The notes: generated by a model from the sequence alone, not told the origin. DNA of 64,000 bases from Epithemia pelagica (GCA_946965045.2 OX337235.1:2613928-2677927); one strand, 5' to 3'. Shown: positions 9,873 to 20,371, numbered from the stretch's first letter. A program made the numbers and translations.

Positions 9873-11621
9873 ATGGACGACAACAACAATAAGGACACCA
9901 AAGAACCACCCACTGCTGCAGCAGCAGTAGCAGCAACCAGTGGTGCCGAAAGTGAAGAAGCAGGAAAGACTGCTGGACGAAACGATCCACCGAAAGAAAC
10001 GACCACCACTCAAGCACCACCAGCACCTGCTGGAGGCACTAAAAAGGAAAAAAAGATTCCGGAAGGACTTGTCATTCCACCCAAGAAACCCAAACTGAGC
10101 AAAGCCGAAAGAAGAGCCTTGCAAGAACAACAACGAGCCGCCAAGGCTGCAGGACAACCACAATCAAAGCAACCACAAGAGGGAGGTGCCAAAAAGAGTG
10201 CTCCACCACCACAAGACGGCAAGCAGGCCAAAGGTGGAAAGCCCGAAACATCGTCGTCGTCCAACAAGGAGGGATCGTTCCAATCGGAACAACCACAGGG
10301 ACAAAATGGTACAATCAGTGGAGCGGCGGGCAGCTCCCTGAACCCCAACTCGTCGTATCAACATGCCTTGGTTCCCACTTTGCCTCCCTACCGTGATCCT
10401 AAGGACACGTTTGAGCACGGTGCCGTCTTGCGAGCCCATGGCGGTATCAAAGAACAGCAATATCCATGGCATCCGGCTGTGATAGCCTTGGGATACAAGT
10501 ATGCGACAGGTGAGATTCGAGGAGGGAATGCCCGGTGTCGTCACATGTTGGCCTGTTTTGAAACCGTCTTGACCGAATTTACGCCCGTCGAAGCAACCAC
10601 CAACAACAAGTCGGGAGGAACCTCCACAACCACATCGGCTCCTGTCGATTATCGACACGTGTTGGATCAACAACTTTTGAAATCGTCTTTTCAATTTTGG
10701 ACCGAACATTGTCGTCCCCATTCGGTGAGTATGGGCAATGCCTTTACGGCCCTCAAGGCGGCCGTGGCATCCTTGGATCGTGCCTTGTCCTTTGAAGAAA
10801 TCAAGGCTGTCCTGTTGGAGACCATTTCTGCCTATCGTCGCGAACGCATTGACTATGCCGATCGGGCCATTGCCGATTTGGCCCATCAAAAACTGTTTGC
10901 CCTACCGACGAGATCCAAACCATCATCACAACCAGAGCAAGAAGAAGAAGAAGAAGAAGTCATTTTAACCTATGGCTACTCCGAAGTGGTGGACCTCACG
11001 CTCCGACACGCCGCCATGGCCGGCAACAGTCGCAACTTTCGAGTCATTGTGGTGGACAGTCTCCCCCTGCGAGAAGGCCGTCGCTTGTTGACCCAATTGC
11101 GGACGCATGCGCCCGACATTTCCTGTACCTACGTCATGCTCAAGGCCTTGACCTATGTGTTGGAAGATGTCACCAAGGTCTTGCTCGGTGCTTCGGCTCT
11201 CATGAGCGATGGGTCCGTCTGGGGTCGAGCCGGAACCGCCTGTGTCGCGCTGGCCGCTCATGCCAAGCACATTCCCGTGTTGGTTTGCAGTGAAACGTAC
11301 AAAATTTCCAATCGCGTCCAACTCGAATCGCTCACCGCCAACGAATTGGGTTCCCCCTATGATTATAGTGGTAGCTGCAACAGCAGCAACAGTAGAAGTA
11401 GCAGCAGCAGCCGTCCGACGGACCCCACGGAGGAACCAACTGGCGGACTCCATGGGGTTTCGGCGGCAGCCACTGTCCCACTGGGTATGATGAAACAACT
11501 CAATTTGCTCTATGATCTGACTCCACCGGCCTTTGTGAGTGGGATTGTGACAGAACTAGGCATTATTCCACCCTCCAGTGTGGCCGTCCTCCTTCGAGAA
11601 TTGAACCAACAAGAGGGATGA
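9873..11621 (+). CDS. EIF2B4: Translation initiation factor eIF2B subunit delta
   Basis: 582 residues from ATG 9873. The N-terminal 150 or so residues are low-complexity and Lys-rich, including the typical delta-subunit segment P-K-K-P-K-L-S-K-A-E-R-R-A. The remainder is the eIF2B alpha/beta/delta Rossmann-like domain, with the conserved C-terminal stretches I-P-V-L-V-C-S-E-T-Y-K and L-Y-D-L-T-P-P, ending in I-P-P-S-S-V-A-V-L-L-R-E. The delta subunit is regulatory in the decameric eIF2B exchange factor, which recharges eIF2 with GTP and is inhibited by phosphorylated eIF2. Two diatom-style insertions are visible: a Glu run near residue 355 and a Ser/Asn run near 510. No intron. Cytosolic. Confidence 0.93.
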   Translation: MDDNNNKDTKEPPTAAAAVAATSGAESEEAGKTAGRNDPPKETTTTQAPPAPAGGTKKEKKIPEGLVIPPKKPKLSKAERRALQEQQRAAKAAGQPQSKQPQEGGAKKSAPPPQDGKQAKGGKPETSSSSNKEGSFQSEQPQGQNGTISGAAGSSLNPNSSYQHALVPTLPPYRDPKDTFEHGAVLRAHGGIKEQQYPWHPAVIALGYKYATGEIRGGNARCRHMLACFETVLTEFTPVEATTNNKSGGTSTTTSAPVDYRHVLDQQLLKSSFQFWTEHCRPHSVSMGNAFTALKAAVASLDRALSFEEIKAVLLETISAYRRERIDYADRAIADLAHQKLFALPTRSKPSSQPEQEEEEEEVILTYGYSEVVDLTLRHAAMAGNSRNFRVIVVDSLPLREGRRLLTQLRTHAPDISCTYVMLKALTYVLEDVTKVLLGASALMSDGSVWGRAGTACVALAAHAKHIPVLVCSETYKISNRVQLESLTANELGSPYDYSGSCNSSNSRSSSSSRPTDPTEEPTGGLHGVSAAATVPLGMMKQLNLLYDLTPPAFVSGIVTELGIIPPSSVAVLLRELNQQEG

Positions 11622-11799
11622 TGATAAAGATTGTGTACTAAAACTGCGGTTAAAAAGGCGTCCTTGTCTTTTTGTTGTTGGGAGAACTGTGGACCCATAG
11701 TGTCACTCGCCAATGAGTTTATCCTCCGTGGTCCTTTCTCTTCTTTTGGGGGGACAGGGACGAACAGAGGAGAGTGAAGTACCAGGCATGCACATCCCA

Positions 11800-12657
11800 T
11801 CAGGTTTCTTGCTGGTCCTTCGGCTTGGCCTCCACTAGCTGTATGGTTGTTTCCTCCTCCACCACTTGTACCAACCGAGCACTACCACTCGGTTGTGGGG
11901 AGGAAGGGTGATTGTTCGTATTGTCGAGTCGCACTGGGGAGGAGTGCTGTTGTGAGCCCGACAACCACTCGATGGCGGGATTGTCCTCGAGGGGGCCCAC
12001 GGCCAAATGGAATTCAATGGTGGGTGGTTGTTCTTGTCTTTTATTAGGAGTGTTGTTGTTGTTGTTGTCGTCGTCGGATGATGAGGATGATAGTGACTGG
12101 CTGGTTGTGGGTGTAGGTGCTTGACTTTTTCGTTGTCGTACGGGTGGTGCTTGTGCTTGTACTTCTTGGATACGACTTTTTATTGGTGCGTCCTGGTCCA
12201 ATGCATCATCCTTTGGATCGTCCCGATTCTTGCAGTCGTCGTCGTCACCGGCAGAGACCTCTTGCAACAACCAGGAACGTTTGGGAGGACTCGACTGTCG
12301 TCCCAGGGTGTCGTCGTCGTTCTGGTCGTTTCGTCGTGGGGAGGCGGTCGTTTCTGGTTGGGAAACCAGTTGCAACTGAGCATCCAAACATGCTTGTGGT
12401 TGTTGTTGTTGTTGTTGGGATGCGACCACTAATTCTCGATTGGCCGCCTCGAGTTGTGGCAAAAATTGAGAAATGCGAGCCAACAAGGAAGACGAGGACG
12501 ACTGGTGTTCGGGTGCGGGGAATCGTGGTTTTTTCCAGGGTCGATCCATGCAAGGCATCGTCAAAGTGATTGGATTTTCTGTATCCTCCTCGTCGTCCTT
12601 GAGAGTATCGATCCGTGGGTGGTGGTTGGTGTCGCCGACGCTGCGTTGTTGTGCCAT
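11800..12657 (-). CDS. NOPCHAP1-like (DUF4598) protein, candidate box C/D snoRNP assembly factor
   Basis: 285 residues from ATG 12657; the frame extends upstream without an ATG. Most of the chain is Gln/Asp/Ser-rich low complexity, but two short segments match what is known of the NOPCHAP1/DUF4598 family: an N-terminal helix L-L-A-R-I-S-Q-F-L-P-Q-L-E-A-A-N (about 65-80) and a C-terminal I-E-F-H-L-A-V-G-P-L-E (about 215-225). In animals NOPCHAP1 bridges NOP58 to the R2TP chaperone. An internal acidic Ser/Asp/Asn tract lies between the motifs. The assignment rests on these two motifs only. It is convergent with the eIF2B delta gene and divergent from the membrane-protein gene at 13.6 kb. Confidence 0.5.
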   Translation of the reverse strand: MAQQRSVGDTNHHPRIDTLKDDEEDTENPITLTMPCMDRPWKKPRFPAPEHQSSSSSLLARISQFLPQLEAANRELVVASQQQQQQPQACLDAQLQLVSQPETTASPRRNDQNDDDTLGRQSSPPKRSWLLQEVSAGDDDDCKNRDDPKDDALDQDAPIKSRIQEVQAQAPPVRQRKSQAPTPTTSQSLSSSSSDDDNNNNNTPNKRQEQPPTIEFHLAVGPLEDNPAIEWLSGSQQHSSPVRLDNTNNHPSSPQPSGSARLVQVVEEETTIQLVEAKPKDQQET

Positions 12658-13595
12658 GGTGGTGGAGAAAAAAGGGGTGCCTATCGACAAAGGATATATT
12701 CGGAAGAATGCCTGGTGGGGTCGGCGACCCGAAACTGGCTACGAGTACAGACAGACGGAAGAAGGGATGCGTGCCGGAACCGTTACGACGGGTAACATGA
12801 CAGAGGAGCACTCCGACTCCGAGTCCCACGAGCTGAGCACACATTCGTACTTTTTCTCCTATAGTCCGTCTGTCCGCACGTCCCATATCGGCAGGGTCGA
12901 CCGACTTTTTGCGCAGATCCATTCAAACTATCAAACGGTCCGTTGGATAGCCTGCGTGCGCGCTAATTTTGTTGGCACGAGATTATGCTCCGATCATTTT
13001 TTTCGTTTGTGTGTGTGAGTTGTAATATACCGTATCCAAGATTCCGAAAAACGAAAAACTCGTTCCCCGGCCGTCGTTGTTCGTCGTCGTGGTGGTTGTC
13101 GTTGCGATTTTAGGTAGTGGCTATATTCGTCGATGGTCAGTTGGAGTTTGGAGTGTGTTGTTGTTGTGAGGAACTTTTTGGAACACAACCCAGGCACCAA
13201 AAACTCTTTGAGATCGTCGTCATTCATCTCGTTTGGTGGTTGCGCTCCCTTTGGTGCAAGATTTTTTGGCCAGAGACGTCTTGCACCATCATCTCCAACG
13301 ACGGCAATCCTTCGGAGAGTGTGGTGTCCTTGTTGGTTGTGTGAGTCGTTGCTCCGACCGTGGGGGTAATCCAAACCCAGATCCATCCGCAAAACGACAA
13401 CAACAACAACCACAAGCAGGTCAAGATAAGAAGCCATTGACAATGCCGGCTCTGGACGTTGCCATTCCACAGGGAAAGGACTGTCTTGAAACAAGAAGAA
13501 GGATACAGTTGCCACAAAATCCAAGACTGGCAGCATTTGACACGACCCCAACCACCACAACAACAACAACAAGAAGGAGGAGGAGACGACCACGG
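12658..13595. other. Divergent intergenic region and 5' leader
   Basis: About 0.8-0.9 kb between divergent genes, depending on the start chosen for the membrane protein (ATG 13443 or 13596). It is GTT/GTC-rich with short unconvincing frames. No repeat or RNA gene seen. Confidence 0.4.
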
Positions 13596-15767
13596 ATGGC
13601 AGCGATGGGCCTCAGTGGGGTTCTCCAATCGGCAACCATCCTGACAGAACCAGTAGTGTCGCATCCGTCGTGGGTAGCCACCCAAACAAGACGAACCCGA
13701 CACCAAGGGTCCCTTGTTCGTTCCAGATGGTGGTTCTTTGTGATTTCGGTAGTCGGTCTAATTTGCTTGTCAACCAACGTTGAGGCCCAATCTCCGTCGT
13801 CGACACCCTCCATAACCCCGACGCGGTCCCTGGTACCCTCTGCTATCCCCACGGACAGTCCCCATCCCAGTGTCGGGCCGTCCATTCCACCGACGGCCGT
13901 ACCAACGCGGTCGTCATTACCCTCTTTGACACCGTCCGTGTCGCCCACAACCTCCGTGGTTCCCAGTCCTGATCCCACGGCCAGTGTCTCACCCTCCGTG
14001 TCTCCCTCGGTGCAACCGTCGCTTCGACCCAGTGTCCTGCCATCGCCGACTCCCACGGCCGTACCCACCACAAGTTTGGCCCCGTCACCGACCCCCAGTC
14101 GTTCGTGGCAACCAACGCAATCCGAGGCACCGTCCGGGACACCGTCGAGTCCTCCCACGACATCGCGGGCTCCCACCGAGGTTCCGTCCGTCTCGCCGTC
14201 CGCAACACCGACACGGCAACCGTCCACGGCACCCACGTCACTGCCCTCGTCCACCCCCTCCTTGACCTGGATCACCGTCACACAGCCCCAAGTCTGGCTC
14301 GTCTTGCAAGGCTTGCAACAACGGTTGGATACGGACAAACAACAACAAGAATCGTTTGAAAATATTACCAGTCAATTCATGATGGACTCGTGGAATTCCT
14401 TACGATTGTCTCCCATTGAAATTCAGGACGTATCGACTACCTGGACGGCGCAAGAACGACTGCCCAACAACCAGAACAACAATCTTCCCCGATGGCAAGT
14501 AGAATATACCCAAACGATTACCTATGGTGTGTTGGATCCTTCCACTACGGATACCACGACACAAGCGTGGCAAGACCAATTGTTTGTCCGGCCCTTTGAC
14601 CTCAACCAAGCCAGGTTTACCCAACAGCTGGGAGACTTGACGGCCAATCCCTTTGTCCTCTGGGTCGAATCCATTGTCGTACCACGTCCTACCACGGCAG
14701 CGCCCTCCGATACGCCGTCCCAGACACCCACTTCCCGACCTTCCACATCCCCCTCGGGCGTACCTTCACCACGTCCGTCGGTGGATCCCCCACCCGACTT
14801 TTTGCGCAGTCCCCAAACCAGCAACAACAATAACAATTCGCAAGAGCGACGGACCATTGTCATTGTTGTCATTCTCATGTCGGTTTGTTTGGCCATTGCC
14901 ACGGCCTATATTGTCTACTTGTTGCGCAAGGAAAAGGTCATTTTTGTCGATTCCGCCACCGGACAAACCTATCGACGTCGTCGCGTCCTTACCATGGTCC
15001 CTCCTCCTTCTTCGGGCACGGCACTTTATCCCACCGCCGCCGCCCCACCACCACCCCCACAATCGTACTATGTGGATGCTCCCAATACGGCAGCACCGCC
15101 ACAACCTCTCATGACAACAACGACGACTTTGTCGAGGGACATTCCGCCTCACATGATGGTGGTCGGCGGTGGTGGTCCTGGAAGTGAGTTTTCCGATGCG
15201 GCCTTGAGTAGTGGAGGTCCCCGCATGTTGTACGTGCCGCAACAACCACAACCACCACAACTTCCTCCTCCACCCATGACGTTGACCACCACACCACCGA
15301 CCACCAGTACCACCAGCAGTAGCAATCGCAAACCAGGTCGCAAATCCATGGGGGTGGACGCATCCTCGCCATCGCAACCCTCCACGTTACGGGGGGACGC
15401 TGCCTTGGTCACGCCACCACCCCCCAAACCATTCCCAGCACGGGGACCGGCCGTCTTGAGTGCCGCCAATGTGGCCGCCTTGTCGGCCTCCACCAGTGGA
15501 GTAGGCAGCAGTCGTCGCCGTTTGGGCAGTGCCAGTAGCAGTCATCCCAGTACCACCTCGTCGGCGGCCGCACACCCGGTTCCACCCGTCGTCGTACCAT
15601 CGTCGTCGCAGTTGGAACCCATTCCCACCACTACAACAGACAATGAGGATGCTCCGCCCTCGCCTCATCATCATCGCACCAGTTCACGAGGGTCTACCTA
15701 CGATCCGACACGAGCCTTTGAATTGTCGGGCTTTCAAATGCAAGTGCAGGATTTGGATGACTTATAG
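13596..15767 (+). CDS. Large Ser/Pro/Thr-rich type I membrane protein, diatom surface-protein type
   Basis: 723 residues from ATG 13596; an alternative in-frame ATG at 13443 would add 51. A hydrophobic signal segment (W-W-F-F-V-I-S-V-V-G-L-I-C-L) ends in A-Q at about residue 65. It is followed by some 160 residues of P-S-x-x-P-T type repeats (13790-14260), a globular ectodomain (14265-14690), a second Ser/Pro stalk, one transmembrane helix (14853-14925) and a roughly 280-residue Pro/Ser-rich cytoplasmic tail. Pro/Ser/Thr stalks in diatoms are commonly heavily glycosylated and extracellular. The ectodomain resembles that of the protein at 23.6 kb, with a Phe-Glu helix followed by F-M-x-x-S and an L-F-x-R segment. 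Function unknown; a cell-wall or adhesion role is only inferred. Confidence 0.75.
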   Translation: MAAMGLSGVLQSATILTEPVVSHPSWVATQTRRTRHQGSLVRSRWWFFVISVVGLICLSTNVEAQSPSSTPSITPTRSLVPSAIPTDSPHPSVGPSIPPTAVPTRSSLPSLTPSVSPTTSVVPSPDPTASVSPSVSPSVQPSLRPSVLPSPTPTAVPTTSLAPSPTPSRSWQPTQSEAPSGTPSSPPTTSRAPTEVPSVSPSATPTRQPSTAPTSLPSSTPSLTWITVTQPQVWLVLQGLQQRLDTDKQQQESFENITSQFMMDSWNSLRLSPIEIQDVSTTWTAQERLPNNQNNNLPRWQVEYTQTITYGVLDPSTTDTTTQAWQDQLFVRPFDLNQARFTQQLGDLTANPFVLWVESIVVPRPTTAAPSDTPSQTPTSRPSTSPSGVPSPRPSVDPPPDFLRSPQTSNNNNNSQERRTIVIVVILMSVCLAIATAYIVYLLRKEKVIFVDSATGQTYRRRRVLTMVPPPSSGTALYPTAAAPPPPPQSYYVDAPNTAAPPQPLMTTTTTLSRDIPPHMMVVGGGGPGSEFSDAALSSGGPRMLYVPQQPQPPQLPPPPMTLTTTPPTTSTTSSSNRKPGRKSMGVDASSPSQPSTLRGDAALVTPPPPKPFPARGPAVLSAANVAALSASTSGVGSSRRRLGSASSSHPSTTSSAAAHPVPPVVVPSSSQLEPIPTTTTDNEDAPPSPHHHRTSSRGSTYDPTRAFELSGFQMQVQDLDDL

Positions 15768-16044
15768 TAGTTGATATGGAGGGACATGTGTGTGTGTGTG
15801 GATACGATCGAGACCCATGGAGGGGTGTTCCATTGGGAATCCAGGGGACCATTCATTCATTCTACAGTAGATAGTAATTTGTAACACTAAAAGAGTTAAA
15901 AAAACGGCCATGACTTTGGTACGGTTCGATTCATGCAGCAGCAGATTGCACTGCTCCTTCACAAACACGGTTGACCAATGACTCTATCGCGGAGCTGCTC
16001 AAAGCCTTGGACCACAACAACAACAACGACAACAACTCTGTGTC

Positions 16045-17118
16045 TTAATTGGAAACCATAGATTGTTGAATCGAAAGTGCCAATTGTCCCAACCATTTCA
16101 AGTCTCGTTGGGTAAAGGCTGACAACAATTGAGGAGAGGTCATGATCCAACACAATTGACTGGATTCGTCAATGCGTTGCAACACGACACACCGTGGTGG
16201 TGTCACCACCAAGGATGATGACGACGACGACGAAGACGAGTCGGGCTGTGACTCGAGGACCATGGCAAAGGCGGCATGACTGGGAGGAAGCGACAGACGT
16301 CCACTTTGTGAGGCTCGACAGGTTTCCAACGCGGCCGTACAGCCCTGTGAAACTCCGTCGATCGGAGCCGGTCGGTCTCCAATCCAATACACAATCGACC
16401 CAGGTCCCAATACTCCCAGACAGGTGGCGGGAGTCAAGGACAGAACGGTTTGCGACGCCCATTCCACCCGTGATTTCCAGGCCTGTCCTTGGTCTGTGGC
16501 GGGAACTGGAATCAACCATTGTTGTTGATAATACAGTTGTTTGGGCGCCGGTGAGGATGATGCGGTTCGGGCCGGGGACAAGGACGATCGTCGTGTTTCC
16601 AACTGTTCTTCGACCGCAGCCTGCAATAACAACAAGAGACTGTATACGACCGCCACGCCTTCCAGAAAGGTATTGGTGTTGCTGTTGCTGTTGTTGTGTA
16701 TGGCCACGTGATTCAAGGCTGTTGCCACCAACAAGACCAGGCCGGCCACGACTCGTACTCTGGATCCCTCCAAACCAGGCACAAAAAAGCCCGACCCACG
16801 CTCAATGGCACCCGAGGGACGCACGTAGACACCGTCCTTTCTTCCCAATACACGAGGTTCGGATGTTGCTGCCGTTGCTGGTCGTCTTGAGTCTTGGTCG
16901 TCTCCGTTCCCCGAGGTCTCGTGTATGGAACTGATTCGACGGTTGCGGACTCTTGTTGTTGTCACCGAGTCGGTCTGGAGCCATTGACACGATTTTCGTG
17001 CTATTGTTTCGGAATGCCACATCTGTAAAGCGCTACTCCATGGGATTGTCAACAGGATCCATGCCACCAGGAAACGCCGGCACAAACACATTCTAGTATG
17101 GACAGCAGGGATGGCCAT
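16045..17118 (-). CDS. CCB2/CCB4-type cofactor assembly factor for cytochrome b6f, plastid
   Basis: 357 residues from ATG 17118 (the frame runs further to a GTG). The N-terminus is a signal peptide (A-W-I-L-L-T-I-P-W-S-S-A-L-Q) consistent with bipartite plastid targeting. Two close hydrophobic segments (about 130-150 and 160-175) form a hairpin, followed by a soluble domain with W-A-S-Q near the start and the C-terminal pattern F-T-Q-R-D-L-K-W-L-G-Q-L-A. This layout matches the cyanobacterial/plastid CCB2-CCB4 (DUF2930) family, which attaches haem ci to cytochrome b6 on the stromal side of the thylakoid. A poly-Ser insertion lies near residue 300. I cannot separate CCB2 from CCB4. Confidence 0.6.
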   Translation of the reverse strand: MAIPAVHTRMCLCRRFLVAWILLTIPWSSALQMWHSETIARKSCQWLQTDSVTTTRVRNRRISSIHETSGNGDDQDSRRPATAATSEPRVLGRKDGVYVRPSGAIERGSGFFVPGLEGSRVRVVAGLVLLVATALNHVAIHNNSNSNTNTFLEGVAVVYSLLLLLQAAVEEQLETRRSSLSPARTASSSPAPKQLYYQQQWLIPVPATDQGQAWKSRVEWASQTVLSLTPATCLGVLGPGSIVYWIGDRPAPIDGVSQGCTAALETCRASQSGRLSLPPSHAAFAMVLESQPDSSSSSSSSSLVVTPPRCVVLQRIDESSQLCWIMTSPQLLSAFTQRDLKWLGQLALSIQQSMVSN

Positions 17119-17237
17119 GGTCGACACCCAAAGATCTCTCGTGATTGGTGATGGTGGAGACCCTTTTTAGTCCCGAGTCGCCTTTGCAGCAGCGACCGGA
17201 TCGGATACCCGCGGTACTGGGCTTCTGCGAATGGGAG

Positions 17238-17254
17238 CGATTGGGGGGGTACCT
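17238..17254 (+). repeat. Left candidate terminal inverted repeat of the MULE
   Basis: CGATTGGGGGGGTACCT. The reverse complement of 22753-22769 matches it at 16 of 17 positions. The central GGTACC is itself palindromic, which slightly raises the chance of coincidence. Confidence 0.4.
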
Positions 17255-17416
17255 TTGTTTGTCCGTCGTCCAGGAAAAATAAAATAGACAAAAACAAAAT
17301 TCTTTTTCCATTCGCGCCGCCGTTGGAACGCATGCCCTCCTTTTCGCGCCAGCCTTTCTTTTTCAAATCTGATGCCACTCACTTTTTTTGCGCAACACAA
17401 CATTTCAACACTCACC

Positions 17417-20356
17417 ATGACAACACCAAGTACTGCTATTCAAGATGATGAGGTAGAACGTGATGACGGAAACAACCCGAGTCAATCATGGAAAGCGTCC
17501 TTGCTCTTTGACCATGTAGAGGGTTCTTGCCACCCAGTTGATTTATTCCAGTACACTGACAAAGAAAAGTACAAGAGACGCCACACAACTTCCCAACCCC
17601 TGGTGATATTTGATAGAACTCGCTTTCAAAACACACCTGAAGGACTGAACTTGCTACTGTGTGAACTGAAGAAATCTGCTCTACTGGACGGTACAACTCT
17701 TATATCTAGGAAAGGTGGCATTGAGTTGCGATGCCATAGATGCCGAATTTACCAATCTCACAAAAAGTCTCCTACGAATGACAATCATTTGCAGTTTGAC
17801 GAGCATGGAAGAAAGAATGGTACACGCAAGCATGCATACCACAGAGACCGTGGATTTGCCCGTAATGGTGGAAGATCGTGTCCGCGGAACACAGCCACAT
17901 GCCTGCCAATTTCGAAAGAAGAAAAATGCAATGTCTTTCTTCGGTTGGGCATACAAGAAGGAGAAAATGGCTTCATTTATCTCAAACAAGGTTGTGGGAA
18001 CTGCATCCATACTAATCATCCACAGCCTTTCAGGGCAGAACTTGCTTTGCAAAAGCGTCACATTGGTGTTTCGACGCAAACCTTGATACGGTCAGGTGGC
18101 AATGCAAATGTTGGGTCTACTTCTATGAGAAGTTTGATTCTAGAGCATCAAAGTGAACTGGTCTCCAAAGGGACTGTCCATCATATTCAGTTAGAGCCTG
18201 AGTTTCTTTCCAATGCACAGAGTGACAACAACATTGCAGCAAGCACAGCCGAGAAAATGGTTTCCTGGTTGCGGGCGAAAGCAAATGATCCCACAGTGAA
18301 CTTACATTATTGCTTTCTTACCTGCAGTAAAGACACAGGAGCTTTCCACAAACACTCAAAGGGTCGCTGTCCTAAGCAAGGCCGAATGCCATTGTCAGAC
18401 ATAGAGAACGCAATGTCTCTTACTCCATCTTACAAACTGGAAAGTGTCTTTTGCAAAGCTCGTGACAAGGAAATAAACACTCCACTTTGTGAGGGTCCTG
18501 CCATTGATAATGACCTTGTATCTTCTGCACGACAACACATTTCTGGAGCTGACCGAATCTTGTTAGGGGCTGCCTGGGTAGATGATGCAAACTACCAGCA
18601 ATTTTTGAGGTTCCCTGAGGTTCTCTTTATAGACTCGACACACAAGACCAATAACGAAGCCAGACCGCTTCTGTTACTTTGTGGCCGAGATCAAAATGGA
18701 AAAGCCTTTGTAGTGGCTAGAATATTCATGCCAAATGAGACAATTGCTTTCTACAGGTGGGTATTTCTGAAATGCCTTCCATCTCTTTTGGGAACAGAGG
18801 CGATGCTCCGTGTAAGGCTTCTCATTACAGATGGGGATTCACAAGAATTTGATGCTGCACAAGAGGCTTGTCTGCATTTTTTCAAGAATGCTGCCAGGTG
18901 CAGATGCATGTTCCATCTTGTTCAAAAATCAGTTCAAAGGCACATTGCTCCCAGTGGTTTCAACACACCGCTTACAAAACAGTACCTCCAGAAAGTCAAG
19001 TCTTGGGTATATAGTTGGGCTGATGGTTCAAGTTGCTTCACTGAACGACAGTACATTTTTTCAAAGGAGCTGCTTTTGCACAGGTTGCAAACTGATGATA
19101 AGATCCGAAAGGATGTACCTCTGGCCTCCATCACTGCAGTTATTGAGTGGCTGAACACAAAAGTCTTCCCGCACGAGAACTCTTTTTGTTTTTGGAAAAA
19201 AACATACTTGAGGTGCTTAGACGAATATATGAACAATTCAGTAGAGGCAATGAACAAGTCGTGCAAGAAATCAGGTGTGTCTGCAAAGCCAAACATGAAC
19301 ATGGACAAAGCAGCTAATGCCATGCTTACGTACACGGAGTTGCAGTCGAGAATGAGGAGGAGCACCGAAGCCAGGAAACTTTGCCAGACCCCCATTTTCT
19401 TGGATCCTTCAATACACAATGTTTGGATTCTGCGGCAACTTTGTGATCTTGGTCAACATTTGATGGTGAATCAGTTTCAACACCGGGTCAACTACTCTGT
19501 CCTTTGTACATCACCAACATCCTTTTTGGTGCTGTTGCACAATAAGAGAGACACATGTGCTTCAACTGTAGAACCACCTCGCTACAAGACAGCATGGGAA
19601 GTTCAAAAAGATGAAAAGGGATGGTTGAGATGCAAATGTGGTTATTCCCACCGGTATGGAATCCCGTGCAGGCATCTGCTTGCAGTGGAGCCCAAATATG
19701 ATTTGCTTGACATTGATTCCCGCTGGCTAAGATGGTATGGATACTTTGCATATCATCCAGGTCGACCAAATGATGGCAATGATTGTTTTCATGAGAGCAC
19801 AGGAATCAGGCACAAAACGGACTTGGCGATTGAAGGACCATTTCCATTCCCACTTCCTGGTTGTCAACTCTCTGCTAACCAATTTCTTGCTGTTTCCGAC
19901 AGTTCTCACCTTCATTGTTGGAACTACAATGTAGCTGATTATCCACAGAAACACCGGGGATTAGCTGTTGAAAGTGGTAGTCCCGAGCTAAGTGGTAGTC
20001 CAGAGCCATCTTGTCAGATGTTTACCCAGGAGTCTACGGCACCAGATATGACTGAAGGAAATACTATACCACAGCAAGAAGAGATATTGACTTTCTCTGC
20101 ACCAATTCCCAGAACAGTGTCTCAAGCTCAAGTGCATACTTTCTTCAAGGACATGTTGCCATTGTTTAACTGCCCCTCGTCTCGAAAGCGTCTATATGAA
20201 AAGCTGGAAGAAGAGCGGGACAATCAAGAGACTAGGCTTCGAGAAAAACAACCAAAGATTGGTGATAGACAGAATGAGGTCTCATTTGTGTCAAGTAATG
20301 TTCCATTTGACAAATCCTGTGAATCGATCCAAAATACTTACCACTTTAAGAACTAG
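17417..20356 (+). CDS. MULE-type DDE transposase with SWIM zinc finger
   Basis: 979 residues from ATG 17417; an in-frame ATG at 17372 would add 15. A Cys/His-rich N-terminal region (about 95-215) is the likely DNA-binding part. The MULE catalytic core has D in F-I-D-S-T-H-K (about 406), D in I-T-D-G-D (about 472), the C-x-F-H element between them (C-M-F-H), and E in N-S-V-E-A-M-N (about 610). A C-terminal SWIM zinc finger has C-K-C-G, then I-P-C-R-H. This combination is typical of Mutator/FAR1-like transposases, which cut and paste flanking inverted-repeat DNA in the nucleus. The frame is intact and intron-free, so the element could be autonomous. The tail after the SWIM domain is Gln/Glu-rich with a predicted coiled coil. 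Confidence 0.9.
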   Translation: MTTPSTAIQDDEVERDDGNNPSQSWKASLLFDHVEGSCHPVDLFQYTDKEKYKRRHTTSQPLVIFDRTRFQNTPEGLNLLLCELKKSALLDGTTLISRKGGIELRCHRCRIYQSHKKSPTNDNHLQFDEHGRKNGTRKHAYHRDRGFARNGGRSCPRNTATCLPISKEEKCNVFLRLGIQEGENGFIYLKQGCGNCIHTNHPQPFRAELALQKRHIGVSTQTLIRSGGNANVGSTSMRSLILEHQSELVSKGTVHHIQLEPEFLSNAQSDNNIAASTAEKMVSWLRAKANDPTVNLHYCFLTCSKDTGAFHKHSKGRCPKQGRMPLSDIENAMSLTPSYKLESVFCKARDKEINTPLCEGPAIDNDLVSSARQHISGADRILLGAAWVDDANYQQFLRFPEVLFIDSTHKTNNEARPLLLLCGRDQNGKAFVVARIFMPNETIAFYRWVFLKCLPSLLGTEAMLRVRLLITDGDSQEFDAAQEACLHFFKNAARCRCMFHLVQKSVQRHIAPSGFNTPLTKQYLQKVKSWVYSWADGSSCFTERQYIFSKELLLHRLQTDDKIRKDVPLASITAVIEWLNTKVFPHENSFCFWKKTYLRCLDEYMNNSVEAMNKSCKKSGVSAKPNMNMDKAANAMLTYTELQSRMRRSTEARKLCQTPIFLDPSIHNVWILRQLCDLGQHLMVNQFQHRVNYSVLCTSPTSFLVLLHNKRDTCASTVEPPRYKTAWEVQKDEKGWLRCKCGYSHRYGIPCRHLLAVEPKYDLLDIDSRWLRWYGYFAYHPGRPNDGNDCFHESTGIRHKTDLAIEGPFPFPLPGCQLSANQFLAVSDSSHLHCWNYNVADYPQKHRGLAVESGSPELSGSPEPSCQMFTQESTAPDMTEGNTIPQQEEILTFSAPIPRTVSQAQVHTFFKDMLPLFNCPSSRKRLYEKLEEERDNQETRLREKQPKIGDRQNEVSFVSSNVPFDKSCESIQNTYHFKN

Positions 20357-20371
20357 AAAGACCTGACTTGT

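Noticed and set aside
13421-14338. 305-residue minus-strand frame rich in G-V-G-D-G type words opposite the P/S/T repeats
   Set aside because: It is the antisense image of the P-S-x-x-P-T coding repeats; its composition follows directly from the complementary codons and it has no independent start or domain support.
15918-15945. GGTTCGATTC as a possible tRNA T-arm
   Set aside because: No matching acceptor, D or anticodon stems could be found around it.
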